From Botryllus schlosseri (taxonomy: Eukaryota > Chordata > Ascidiacea > Stolidobranchia > Styelidae): a DNA stretch of 21,856 nucleotides. The stretch is from assembly GCA_000444245.1 (NCBI GenBank), contig ATSW01007514.1:1-21856 (forward strand), given 5' to 3'. Under the pieces are notes generated by a model, which saw only the letters and a program-made list of their open reading frames with translations, did no database searches and was not told where the DNA came from. The position numbers and the translations under genes were made by a program. Each line of letters starts with the position of its first letter. Position 1 is the first letter of the stretch. Shown in pieces: positions 1 to 11,900 of this stretch.

Positions 1-283
1 TAGAGATATATTCTATCGGTTTGAAATCGTCTAAGATCTTTCTCAATATACACGTGGCCTTGTGGCCTGTTCTAGCTAAGTAACAGAGTTGAGTGCCGAG
101 TAAACTTATGATGCGTCTGTAAAGGTAGGCATTATAACCTATTTCCAAAGTGTATCTTACATCCGATAATGAAATTAATAAATTCAAGCATGAGAGTTTG
201 TTGCTATCAGTGATTGGCGTATATGCATAACATGAAATTTCCAATTTGCTTTATTGCGCATTAAAAATTGAATTTGATTACAG
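1..283. other. Upstream non-coding DNA, probably intron
   Basis: AT-rich sequence with no reading frame that looks coding. It ends in a usable splice acceptor (ttgattacag, AG at 282-283) just before the candidate exon at 284-325. If that exon is real, this stretch is the 3' part of an intron and the 5' end of the gene lies beyond the left edge. No promoter element could be supported. Confidence 0.4.
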
Positions 284-325
284 CTACATTTAGTGCTGGT
301 ATGCATAATCACAGGAGTGGTGATG
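284..325 (+). CDS. Candidate small upstream exon of the giant gene
   Basis: A 42-nt segment lies between an acceptor (gattacag, ending 283) and a textbook donor (GTAAGT at 326-331). Read from the third base it encodes a hydrophilic peptide, TFSAGMHNHRSGDG, with one base left over. That phase fits the acceptor at 1312, where the giant exon needs one base to complete its first codon, giving ...SGDGSELIHQS. A second frame of the exon is also open but hydrophobic and out of phase. A shorter alternative uses the internal acceptor ending at 314, leaving an 11-nt microexon. The support is splice consensus and phase only; there is no homology. A competing donor lies at 900 (CAG|GTAAGC) with a possible 25-nt exon 875-899 in the same phase. 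Confidence 0.35.
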
Positions 326-1312
326 GTAAGTCTAATTCAAGTTATCTTGATTATTTAAATCCGTCACCGGCACTCATCTAGAAAAAATGTTATACAAAGT
401 ATGATGTATATGACTTTGGTCATTGTGAATAGTGCAAATCTTTTTTTGATTTTGGACTGTGCGTCAATAATTCTGGCCAATTCAAATAATATTAGGCTAC
501 TGTATCGACCGTTCTTTTGAATGAATGCGCCGTTCGTTTCATGTCTAAAGACATACATATTTGTATAGATCATATCCATGCCAATGTTGAATCTCATGGT
601 CGAAAATCAGTGGGTAAGACAATCTGGATATGCTCTCGAGGCACTCAATGGGTGGAATAGGTTTTAGGGTAGTGCACATTATGGTGCCCACGCACGCAAG
701 AGTGTGGATATGCATGCCATACGTTTTAAGAAGAATTTATATTATACAAGTATTTGAATGTGCAATTGTGCATTGATGATTTGATTTAGTAAATGCAACT
801 TACAGTTATAACTAAATGGCTAAGCTCGACAAAACCATAGGTATATTTGTAATGTGTTAATGTGTATTGAGTAGGCCTATACTTATGCGTGTGGATCAGG
901 TAAGCACGGTTAGATTGCGTTAATTTTTAGTAAGCATCGATCCAAAAACAGTGAAGGATGTGGCATTTTCAAACTTGTTATTAAAAGTTCCCATAATCCT
1001 GGGACATGAAATATCGAGATTCATTCTAAATATGTATAACCCGATCACGATGGGCTCAACTGATTTCCTATTATACTTTTGGAATCATTTTTTTGACTGC
1101 ATATTTTATACCATAGGCTTTGTAAGTACAGAACTTCAATATAGCAACAAACAAATTGTATTGCATACCAGTGTCTACCTTTTTATCTATTCCTAATCTA
1201 AATAAATGTTGCCTACGACTGCTTGTTTGCGTTTAGTAGCCTGCTGTTTTTTATTTCACGCATCGTCCTTTTCATTTCTCATTACCAAGACGTTAAACTT
1301 GTTCTGACACAG
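326..1312 (+). other. Probable intron before the giant exon
   Basis: It begins GTAAGT and ends ttctgacacag, with pyrimidine-rich sequence at 1263-1285 and a branch-like CTGAC at 1304-1308. The frame of the giant exon has a stop at 1294-1296, so the coding segment must begin after that point by splicing. A second good donor at 900 (ATCAG|GTAAGC) could mark an alternative small exon. Short open frames at 364-597 (minus) and 951-1196 (plus) have low-complexity, non-coding-like translations and no supporting signals. Confidence 0.45.
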
Positions 1313-2950
1313 GATCAGAGCTAATACATCAGTCAACGGTGACATCGGATTCACCCGCAGAAGCGCTTCAGACTACATCATCGAACTCTTTGCAAAATGA
1401 ACTTCACGACAGGGTCTTGCTAGAAAGCAGTCTCGAAGACGACCTTGCTGATGTCGGAAGTGATGAAGTTTCAGGTCCGGATCATAGCATGAAAAAGATG
1501 GATATAATAGATTGGATGAAAACAGATTTGGCGTTGGCAATGGAAAGTGCAGTGACTGCGAAAAAACGACGGAAAAGACAAGCTATCAAGGAAGAAGTTA
1601 TCATCCCTGCAAAGGCGCATGATCAACACGAGCAACCTGCCGCACAGATAGCAGATGCGGAACAAGCAAAGAATATACTAGCAAGCCATATGGCAGATGA
1701 TTTACAAGCTAATTCAGAGCAAGAATCGCCAAAATATACCGGTCATAACGCGGATATCGAATCAGACGTAGTGCCGGTTAAAGCACAGAAAATCCAAGTA
1801 GGCTTAAATGTAAATGAACTTTTCCTGGAGAAAGCAGCAGACAAGGCTTCTATATATGAAGATAAACCAAGTGAAAATGTCTCAATGGCAGAAGAGACTG
1901 ATCCGGACGCAAATTCTACTGAAAATCTGACAGTTAACACTGTAACCTGTAGCTCATCTTCAGACCAACTCATAGCAGAATGTTCAGAGTCGCAAGATCA
2001 CGACGAAGATATCGCAAAGCAGTCTCCAGAAGCTGTGGCTGGAGAGGAACCTGATATCATCGATCATGTAACTGAAGCATCTGAAATTTCGCATCAGGGC
2101 ACACATGATGAAAATTTGTGTGCCGACAATGCTGCATCCGCAGAACACCTCTCTTTGCCGGATAAGGAGAGCAGCAGACTATCCAGCGCATCCGACGATA
2201 GCTCGATTGGTGAGGATCAAATGTCTCTGATGCAATTTCTCGAGTCTTTGCCTTCCGCCAAGGCTTTGCGTTCACCTCGTGGGCATCCTAGTCCAAGATT
2301 GAGCAGGCAGATCTCCATCGATTCAATTACAAGCAACGACGCCGTCGTGAATTTACTCGAAGATATGGTCGCGAAAGTTGAGGATAACGCTTCCATATCG
2401 GCTGCTGTCGATTCAGCTGTCATAAAAATAGACGAAACAAATGAGGAGTTTGAGAATTATCCAGCATCGAACATGATATTACCTGAAACTGAAATTTCAG
2501 AAAGCAACGTTGAGCCATCAGCCGCACAGGATGCCTCCAACAGCGTACTTGAAAAAGACAATAAGTCATCAATTGAGGTAAAGGAAATGGAAGAAACAAT
2601 GACATCAATACACGTAAGCGATGTGATGAACCAAATGGAAGGAAATTATGAAACTGAATCTGACAAACAGGATGTTAAAATCGTAGTTGACCATGATTTG
2701 CGTGAAGTATCCGAGAACAAAGATTTACATCAAAAGTGTGGGGACATTAGTAGCTCTGCTGCTGCCGATTCTGGCGTTACTGTTCTTCCATCACCAACAA
2801 ACACAGATGTGGATAATACAACAACGTCCGACACTGCTAACAGAGATGCAGCTGGCGACAATGTTTCCTTACATTCATTCGAAACTGATGCATTCGCTAC
2901 AACTCAAATTGAATTGGATTCATCGGCAGACTTGGCAACAGCGGAAGGGG
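1313..2950 (+). CDS. Giant disordered repeat protein, N-terminal part of the giant exon
   Basis: Open in one frame from the acceptor at 1312 to the six-G run at 2947-2952. The GTG at 1339 is not a start; reading begins at the splice site as (G)SELIHQSTVTSDS. The product is acidic and rich in Ser, Asp, Glu and Ala with no signal peptide or membrane segment. Two local features stand out. A predicted amphipathic stretch near 1489-1570 (KKMDIIDWMKTDLALAMESA) runs into a basic cluster, KKRRKR, at about 1558-1577, possibly a nuclear signal or a lipid/polymer-binding patch. A basic Ser/Pro island near 2267-2330 (SPRGHPSPRLSRQISIDS) carries R-x-x-S sites of the kind basophilic kinases use. The composition continues unchanged into the following segment, so both are read as one exon interrupted by a one-base frame change. 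I do not recognise the family. Confidence 0.75.
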
Positions 2951-2952
2951 GG
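2947..2952 (+). other. One-base frame switch at a G6 run
   Basis: Upstream the codons read GCG GAA GGG GGG TGT and hit a stop at 2998-3000. Reading five G instead of six moves directly into the downstream 11.6-kb frame as AEGGVSFAETGRVEN, with no break in composition. The simplest explanation is a homopolymer length error or an allelic indel. An alternative removes the site by splicing: in-phase donors at 2578 (GAG|GTAAAG) or 2614 (CAC|GTAAGC) could pair with an acceptor ending at 2968. Programmed frameshifting is least likely, because the known animal cases do not use this context. Confidence 0.7.
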
Positions 2953-5900
2953 TGTTTCATTCGCAGAGACTGGACGTGTAGAAAATGTGATTGCTTATGA
3001 CGAAACTGTGGACTATTCTCCTAAACAAACTGTCGATGAAATCGCAGTCGCTTCGGAATTATATCCTGATTCAGATTCGAATGACGGCGCGCCTTTTGAA
3101 CTCGAAGATATCGCTAGTTCTATTGATAGCTATGGAAGCTCTAATCCGTCTGCGTATGCCGACTCGTATTTGAGATATGACGAGCTTCTGAACGTGAGCA
3201 ATGCCGGCATTTTGCAAGACCCAGAACACATACCCACGATATTGGTCACGGATTATGACGAAGATCTCTCGGAAATGACATTGACGAGATATGTGCGACA
3301 AAGCGAAAGCTGGAGTTCTGATTTGTACATTAGCGACGAGGATGAGGTGGAATATAACAGAGAAAGCTCCTGGTCTCGAGATGATACTGAAGATACTGTT
3401 AAAGACGAGGAAACTGTTGATTCGCAACCAGATTCATTACGGCAGTCATCCAGGAATAGCGATTTCATCGATGCCTCTGATTTTCACAGCGTGCCCGACA
3501 GTGAGAATGATTCATCGCACATATCATACGATATTCAAGCAGAATCTTTCACAAAGAACGAGGAAAATATCGATTACACCGAAACACCGCAAAGTGCAGA
3601 TCAATATACGCGTTCACAGGATTCGCACGTTGAAGATACAACTCTTGTATCTGAAGAATATGATGCAGAAGTTGAACAACTGGAGGCAGATATTGAGCAA
3701 AGTGTTGATTCACCCGAAGAGCCAAGTGTGATTGATGATGCGGACACAAGCGAACCAGTTTTTATGCTTGGAAACAATCATTACGTCTCCTACAATGTGG
3801 ACGAGGATGATGAAATCGTGATGTATCCACAGGACTCTTCAAACGTGCCCGATTCACCCATGAATTTTGTACGGAATCTGTATCCAATTGAGGAAGAACA
3901 TGAACCAGACGAGAACCAAATGGGTTTTCAGGAAAACGAAAATCCAGCAGCAGACAAGTCACAAAGTAAGCCATATATTGAAGAGTCAGTCACCCCATAT
4001 CCTTCTGGCGATAGCCAACGTGGTAAGGAAGGTATGTCAGTAGATGATCAAACACTCAAAGAGAGGTCAATCGATGATATATCACAGAGTAACGTTACTG
4101 ACAATAATGAGATTCAGTCTGTCGCAACATCTGATGCTGTGGGTGGTGGAGATAGTAACATAGAAACAGTAAAGTCAGTTGATGCTGAGATGCGTAAAAT
4201 CTCTACAATTCACGATGTGGAAGTCGAAACTCCACAAGTGAATACTGAGCAAGCAGATGAACAGTCCCTTATCAAACAAACGTATTTGACTTCACTAGGC
4301 GACGAAATACTGCCAGACGATGTAAACACACAAGCTGATGAAGCAAACACGTTACCTGTTACTGAAGCAGTAGATCCCGTTTCTGTTTGTGAGACGACGA
4401 AAACAAAATTCAGTGTAACCGATGAATTGGTGGATGAAGTCAATATCGGACACTCAGAGGCTGATTCACTGTTAGAATCTGTTAAGGAAGCCCACGCCAC
4501 TACTCATGTACAAGAGTTGGAAGTTTCAACAAGAGATGAGCTATCACCGACTCAAGAAAACAATTTGAATGAACCAACTCAACAAGAGTCCATAGATCAG
4601 GAAGAACATAGTGATCCAGACTTTAAAGAAAATGATTCGGACCGTAACACGAAATATTTGGGTGAATTGATCTTAACGAATACAGAGATTTTCACCGGTG
4701 ATGTAGCTATTCATGCTGAAAAGGGGGTGGTGATTCAACCTCCTGCAGACGAATCAGATGTTGAAACACAAGGAGCAGAGCGAACTCATGATATTGAAAT
4801 TGATGGATCGATTTCAGAACATGCTCCTGACAATTCCGCAATTGGGACTGAATTGCAAACGATAGAACACACTGAAAGCTCAAGTTCCAGAGTAACAGAC
4901 ACGTTGGATTCAACTGTGACTCATTCACTAAATGAAGCAGAAAAAGATCTAGAGAAGCTAGAAGAGCAGGTCAATCTCTCGGGTTCAACCATTTGGTATG
5001 TGGACGCAATACATGGTATGAATGAAAACGCAGAAGCACAAAGCTCAGACTTTGTTCTACCAGATGTCTCAAAGGAGACGATACCTCCACGACATGACAT
5101 CGGACAAACAGAGGAAATCAGCGCATCAGAAATGATTGAAAATCAACTGAGCACCGTTACTGATACAAATGAAACACTAAGTAGCAAATTAGCATCGCCT
5201 GATTCTGAATCAGTAGAGAAAGTGACTTTGTATGACATATATCCTGTGGATTCCGAATCAACAATAGATTCTCAAACTGTCAATATTCATGAAGTTGACT
5301 CTCAGAGCAAGAATATTGATCCAGTGCAGAACGTCGAAGATTCTATCGCATATTCCAGTATGTCAGGTAATGTTCCTCTTGTCTTGTCAACAAACATCCA
5401 GTCTGAGAGTAATCAGCAAACACAAGCTACCTTCACGGACACTGTGCAGATTTCTGAACAAAATTCGGAATATCATGAGGATGGTTTTAGAGCTGATGAA
5501 GTTCAGAAGACATTAGCTCCTCAATTTGATCCAGATGGGATAGAGGAAGCAAGCACCGAAATTGGTGGAGCTTCATATAAACAGCCACTGTCATCAACTG
5601 AGTTTGCCACCAAGCCACTGATTGAAGAGTTCACTGAACAGGCGGGGGCGCACGTTGAGTCTAATGTATTTGAAATGTCTGACACATCCACACCTTCAAC
5701 TGAAGAGACTATTACACGGACTTTGGCTGAAGAGAAAATGCAAGTATCCGAAATGGCTGATACATCAGCACAGCTAGTTGAAGAATCCACTGAAGAGTCA
5801 CAGACTCAACTTCAATCCGAAGTCTCTGCTATGGCTGCAATATTCACGCCACTGATTGTAGAATCCACTGAGCAGGTTTTCACTCAAGCTGCATCGCATG

Positions 5901-8900
5901 GATCTGAAATGGGTGATACATCCATATCACAAAGTGAGAAGTCCGCTGAACAGGCACAGACTCAAATTGAATCAGAAGTCTCCGAAGTGGCTGATTACTC
6001 CACACCTCTACTTAAAGAATCCACTGAACATGCCTTGACTCAAGATGAATCACATAAATCCGAATTGGCTGATGCATACGCGTCGCTAGCAGAAGAGTTC
6101 AGTAAAGAGTCACAGAATCGAGATGAATCCAAAGTCTCTGAAATGGATGACACATCTATGCCACTGATTGAAGAGTCTGTTGAACAGTCCTTGATTCAAT
6201 ATGAATCACCTAAATCTGAAATTGCGGATAGCTCCAGACCACTGACTGAAGAGTCCATTGAAAAGGCGCAGACTAAACTTGAATCACAAGTCTCTAAAGT
6301 GACTGATTCGTCCACCTCACTAACGGAAGAGTCTACTGAAAAGAATTTAACTCAAGAAGAATCACATTTATCCGAAAGGGTTGATGCATCCACGCCACCA
6401 CGCACTGAGAAGTTTACTGAACATGATTTGAATCGAGATGAATCACATATATTCACTCCATTGATTGAAGATTCCACTGAACATGCTTCGACGCAAGTTA
6501 AATCACATATACCTGAAATATCTCATACATTTATTTCACAAACTGAAGCGGTCACTGAAGAGGCACAGCATCCAGTTGAATCCAAAGTTTCTGAAATTAC
6601 TGATCCATCCACACCACCTATTGAAGAGTTAATTGCACAGGTATTGACTCAAGATGAATCACACGTAGCTGAAATGGATGATACATCCACGCCACAAACT
6701 GGAGAGTCCAGTGAAGAGGTACAGACTCATGGTGAATCCAAAGTCTCTGATATGGCTGTTATATTCACGCCATTGATTCAAGATTTCACAGAGCAACCTT
6801 TCGCTGAAGTTGAACCGGATATATACGAAATGGGGGATACACTCACACCAAAATCAGAAGAGTCCATGGATGAGACACACACTCAAGTTGAATCCAAAGT
6901 CATTGAGATGACTTTTACACCCATACCTTCAACTGAAGAATTTCCTGAAGAGGCACAGACTCCAGTCGAATCCAAAGTTCCAGATATGCCCGATACATTC
7001 ACGCCACTAATCGAACAGTCCACTGAACACACGCTAAAGCAAGATGAACCGGGTGAATCCGAAATCGATGATGCGCCGACGCTATCAATTGGTCAGTCCG
7101 CTGACCAGCCTTTGAATCGTGATGAGTCAAAGACATTGGGTATATCTGATGATGAATCACCAAAGTCATCGATTTCCCCTAGAAGGAAAACAGTGAAAAA
7201 GAAAAAGGCAACGACTGACAAATCTCAGGATATAACAAAGAAGTCGTTGAGAAGGAAAGTTATTAGGAAATCTTTGAAGGATCAAGAAACTGCGATCACG
7301 GATGATCCTGAAATAATAATCAGCACTCATCAAGCATCTCCTGGTACGAATGCTGAACTAAATGAGAACAAAGCTCAAGAATATGATTCGGAAAAAATGG
7401 TGCAAGTCGATCTCATGAATGCAACAAAGACTGACACTGCTGTCAAGCTGACCAAAAGGAAAACCATTAAGAAAAAGAAGGGTAAAGACGAGTCACAAGT
7501 CAGCCTATCTAAGAAGAAGATCATAAAGCGCAAGATTCAGAGCGAAATCTCACCTGGAGAACAGGCCTTATTTGCACCTGGATCGACAGAGCAAGCTTCA
7601 TTTGATGGTGAACCAAATGTGCATGCAAGTGATATTTCTGCACCTGAAATCGTTGATACATCAATGCCAACAAATCAAGAGTCCATTGCGCAAGCTTTGA
7701 TTCAAGATGAATTGAAAGTGTCTGAAATGACTTACACATCAGAACCACCATTTGAAGAGCTCAGCGAACAAGCACTGCCTCAAGTTGAATCCCAAGTCTC
7801 TGAAATGATGACTGTTATATCCACGTTACTGATTGAAGAGTCTACTGAACAGGCCTTATCATCTCAAGATGAATCGCATATCTCTGAAAATGCAGATACA
7901 TCAACGCTACCAATTAAAGAGGCACGGATTCGAGTTGAATCTGAAGTGACTGATTCATCCACGTCACTGATTGAAGAGTCTGTTAAGCAGGTCGCAACCC
8001 AAGACGAATTATCTATATCTGAAATTGCTGAGTCTGAGTCTACTGAACAGGCATTGACTCAAGATCAGTCGCATATATCTGAAAAGGCTGATATATCCAC
8101 TATATCCACGCCACCTTCTGAAGTGTCTACTGAACAAGCTTCGACTCAAGATGAATCGCACATATCTGAAATAGTTGATACACTGATTGAAGAATCCATT
8201 GAACAAGCCTCGACTCAAGATGAATCGCATGTGTCTGAAAATGCTCATTCATTCATCCTGCCAACTTCTGATTCTAATGAACAGGCATCGAATCGTGATG
8301 AACTGCACGTATATGATATAGCTGATACACCCGCGCCACTGATTGGAGAGTTCACCGAAATGGCCCCGATTCAAGATGAATCACATATATCTGAAATGTT
8401 TGATATGTTCACGTTTCCAACGGAAGAGTCTACTGAACAGAACTTGGCTCAAGATGAATTCCATACGTCCGAAAATGCTGATACAACCACGTCACTGATC
8501 GAAGAGTGTACTGAACAGGCGTTGACTCAAGGTGAATCGCATATATATGAAAAGGCTGATATATCCCCGCCACCTACTGAAGGGACTACTGAACAAGCTT
8601 CGACTGAAGCTGAATCGCACATATCTGAAATAGATGATTCATCCACACCACTGGTAGAAGAGTACGCCGAACGGGCCACGACTCATGATGGATCACATAT
8701 ATCTGGAACTGCTGATACATACGCGCAACAAACTGAAGAGGCCCAGACTCCAGTTAAGTCTGAAGTTGCTGATTCATCCACACCACTGATTGAAAAATCC
8801 ATTGAACAAACCTCGACTCAAGATGAATCACATCTATCTGAAATGTTTGATATATCCACGTCTCCAACTGAAGAGTCTACTGAACAGAACTTGGCTCAAG

Positions 8901-11900
8901 ATGAATTACATACGTTCGAAAATGCTGATACAACCACGTCACTGATTGAAGAGTCTACTGAACAGGCCTTGACTCAAGATGAATCGCACGTATCTGAAAA
9001 GGCTGATATATCTACCCCGCCAACTGAAGAGTCTACTGTGCAAGCTTTGGTTCAAGATGAATCGCAAACATCTGAAATAGCTGACACACCCACACCACTG
9101 ATTGAAGAATCCATCGAGCAGGCCTCGACTCAAGATGAATCGTACATATCCGAAAAGGTTGATATATCCACCACACCAACTGAAGAGTCAACTGTGCAAG
9201 CTTTGGTTCAAGATGAATTGCAAACATCTGAAATAGCTGACACATCCACACCACTGATTGAAGAATCCATTGAACAGGCCTCGACTCACGATGAATCGTA
9301 TACATCTGAAAAGACTGATGTATCCACGCCATCGACTGACGAGTCTAATGTACAAGCTTTGCTTCAAGATGAATCGAAAACATCTGAAATAACCGATACA
9401 TCCACACCACTGATTGATCAGTCCACTGATCAGGCCTTGAATCAAGATGAATCGCATGTATCCGATAATGCTGAAGCATTCATGCCACCAAATGGTGAGT
9501 CTACTGAACAGGTCTTGTCTCAAGATGATACACCCACGTCACAAACTGAAGAGGCACAGACTCCTGTTGAATCTGAAGTTGCTGATTCATCCACACCGCT
9601 GATTGAAAAATCCACCAAACAAGCCTTGACTCCAGATGAATCTTATCTATCCGATAATGTTGATACTTTGATATCACCAACTGTTGAGTTTACTGAAGCG
9701 GCCTTGACTCAAGATGAATTGAATACATTCGATAATGCTGATGCAGCCACCAAACAGGCCTTGGCTCAACATGAATCACTTACATCAGAACAGGCCGATA
9801 CAGCCGTACAACAAACTGAAGAGTTCGCTGAAGAGGCACAGACTCAACTGGAATCCAAAGTCTCTGATATGGATGATACACCTACGCCACATATTGAGGA
9901 GCCCACCGAACATGTGCTAATTCAAGATGTACCACTCGAATCTGCAATGGATGATGCATCCAATCTTATAATTGTCGAGTCCGGTGACCAATCGTTGAAT
10001 CAAGATGAGTCAAAGACATCAGAGATATCCAAGGCGAGAGAATCAGCTGATGATGATTCACCGAAGCCATCATCTCTCCCTAGAAGGATTACAATAAAAA
10101 AGAAAAAAACTACGACTGACAAACCACAGGATATCGCAAAGAAGTCGATCAGAAAGAAAGTGATTAAGAAATCAGCAAAAGATCAAGAAACTGCAATCAC
10201 AGATGATTCTGAAAACCTAATCAGCATTCATCAAGCATTTCCCGGTATGAATGCTGAACTAAATGAGAACAAAAGTCAGGAATATGAGTCGGAAGGAACC
10301 TTGCAAGTTGATCTCACGAATGCAACGAACACTGACACAGTTGCGAAGTTGGCCAAGAGGAAAACAATTAAGAAAAAGAAAGGTAAAGACGAGTCACAAT
10401 CCAGCACATCTAAGAAGAAGGTCATCAAGCGCAAGAAAAATAACGAAAGTGCATCTTCACAGCAGGATTCATTTTCATCTGAATCCACAGAGCAAGCGTC
10501 ATTGGATGGTGAACCATATGTAAATGCAACTGATATTTCTGTACCTGAAATGGCCGATGCATCAATGCCAGCAACTGAAGAGTCCATTGCACAACCTTTG
10601 ACTGAAGATGAATTGCAAGTGTCTGGAATGACTGTTACATCAGCCCCAACAATTAAACAGTCTCTGCCTCAAGGTGAATCCAGGGGTTCTGAAATGGCTG
10701 ATATATCCACGTCACTGATTGAAGATTCTACTGAACAGGACTTGACTCAAGATGAATCGCATATATCTGAATATGCTGATACATCCACGCCACTCATTGC
10801 GGAGTCTACCGACAAGTCCTTGAGTCAAGACGAGTCAGATATATCAGAAAAGGCCGATACATCCATTCCACCAACTGGAGAGGCTACTGAACAAACTTTG
10901 ACTCAAGATGAATTGCAGATAACTGAAATAGCTGATAAATCCACACCACTGGTTGAAGAGTCCGGTAAGCAGGACCTGATTCAAGATGAATCGTATATAT
11001 CTGAATATGCTGATACATCCACGCCACCAACTAAAGAATTCACGGAAGAGATTGTGAACGAAGTTGAATCGCATGTAACTGAAATTGAGGATACGAATAC
11101 GGCAATGATTGGAGGGTCCATTGAACAGGTATTGACTATAGATGAACCACAAGCATCTGAAATGGCTGATACATCAGCTTCAACAACAGAAGAGTACTCG
11201 GAACGGGCTTTTCCCCAAGAAGATTCACAATTATCCGAAATAGCTGGTACGTATATATCTGCAACTGAAGAGTCCACTGAACAGGCTATTTCTCAAGGCG
11301 AACCTCAAGCACCTGAAATAACTGATACATCAGCTTTAACAACTCAACAGTACTCGGAACATGTTTTGCCTCAACAGGATTCACAATTAACTGAAATTGC
11401 CGATACATCCACACCTACAACTGAAGAGTCCGTTGACCAGGCTCTGATTCAAGATGAGATAAAGACGTTGGAATCATCCAAAACAACAGAGTTCACTGAT
11501 GATGCACCACAAAAGCCATCGCCAAGAAGAGTGACAATTAAAAAGAAGAAAACTGCAAGCAACAAACAACAGGATATCGCAAAGAAGTCGATCAGGAAAA
11601 AAGTTATAAAAAAATCGACCAAAGACCAAAAAATTACAATCACAGAAGATTCCGAAATAGTAAGCAATCAAGAATCTTCATCAAGCAACGCCGAGTTAAA
11701 CGAAAACACAAATCAAGGATGTGACTCGGATGGTAGTCAGCAAAGGCCCGAAATAGATGATACAATCGGACCAAGTTCTGACTCTACGTATAAGATGATA
11801 ACTGAAGGTGAACTGTCTATTCCGCCTGTAGAGGACAATGCATCGAATTGCGAATCAGCTATCGCTGACCCACATCGTGAATTAGTAGCTGACGAAGGCC

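Noticed and set aside
364-597. Minus-strand 77-codon frame as a gene
   Set aside because: Low-complexity translation with no motif and no supporting signals in AT-rich DNA.
951-1196. Plus-strand 81-codon frame as a gene
   Set aside because: No splice or start support, an AT-driven hydrophobic translation, and it lies inside the probable intron.
2687-2950. An ATG at 2687 as start of the giant protein
   Set aside because: The 88 codons after it are the shadow of a coding segment in another frame and are hydrophobic, unlike the rest of the protein. The upstream frame is the coding one here.
2947-2952. Programmed ribosomal frameshift at the G run
   Set aside because: Described animal +1 sites have different contexts and a stop at the shift site. 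A homopolymer length error or a short intron explains the site more simply.
8009-9523. Several long minus-strand open frames across the repeat arrays
   Set aside because: They follow from the 78-bp periodicity: a unit without antisense stops stays open through many copies. Their translations repeat with the array and have no independent signal.
5585-11475. CRISPR-like or satellite interpretation of the regular repeats
   Set aside because: The repeats are contiguous without spacers, stay in frame over kilobases and vary as coding sequence does.
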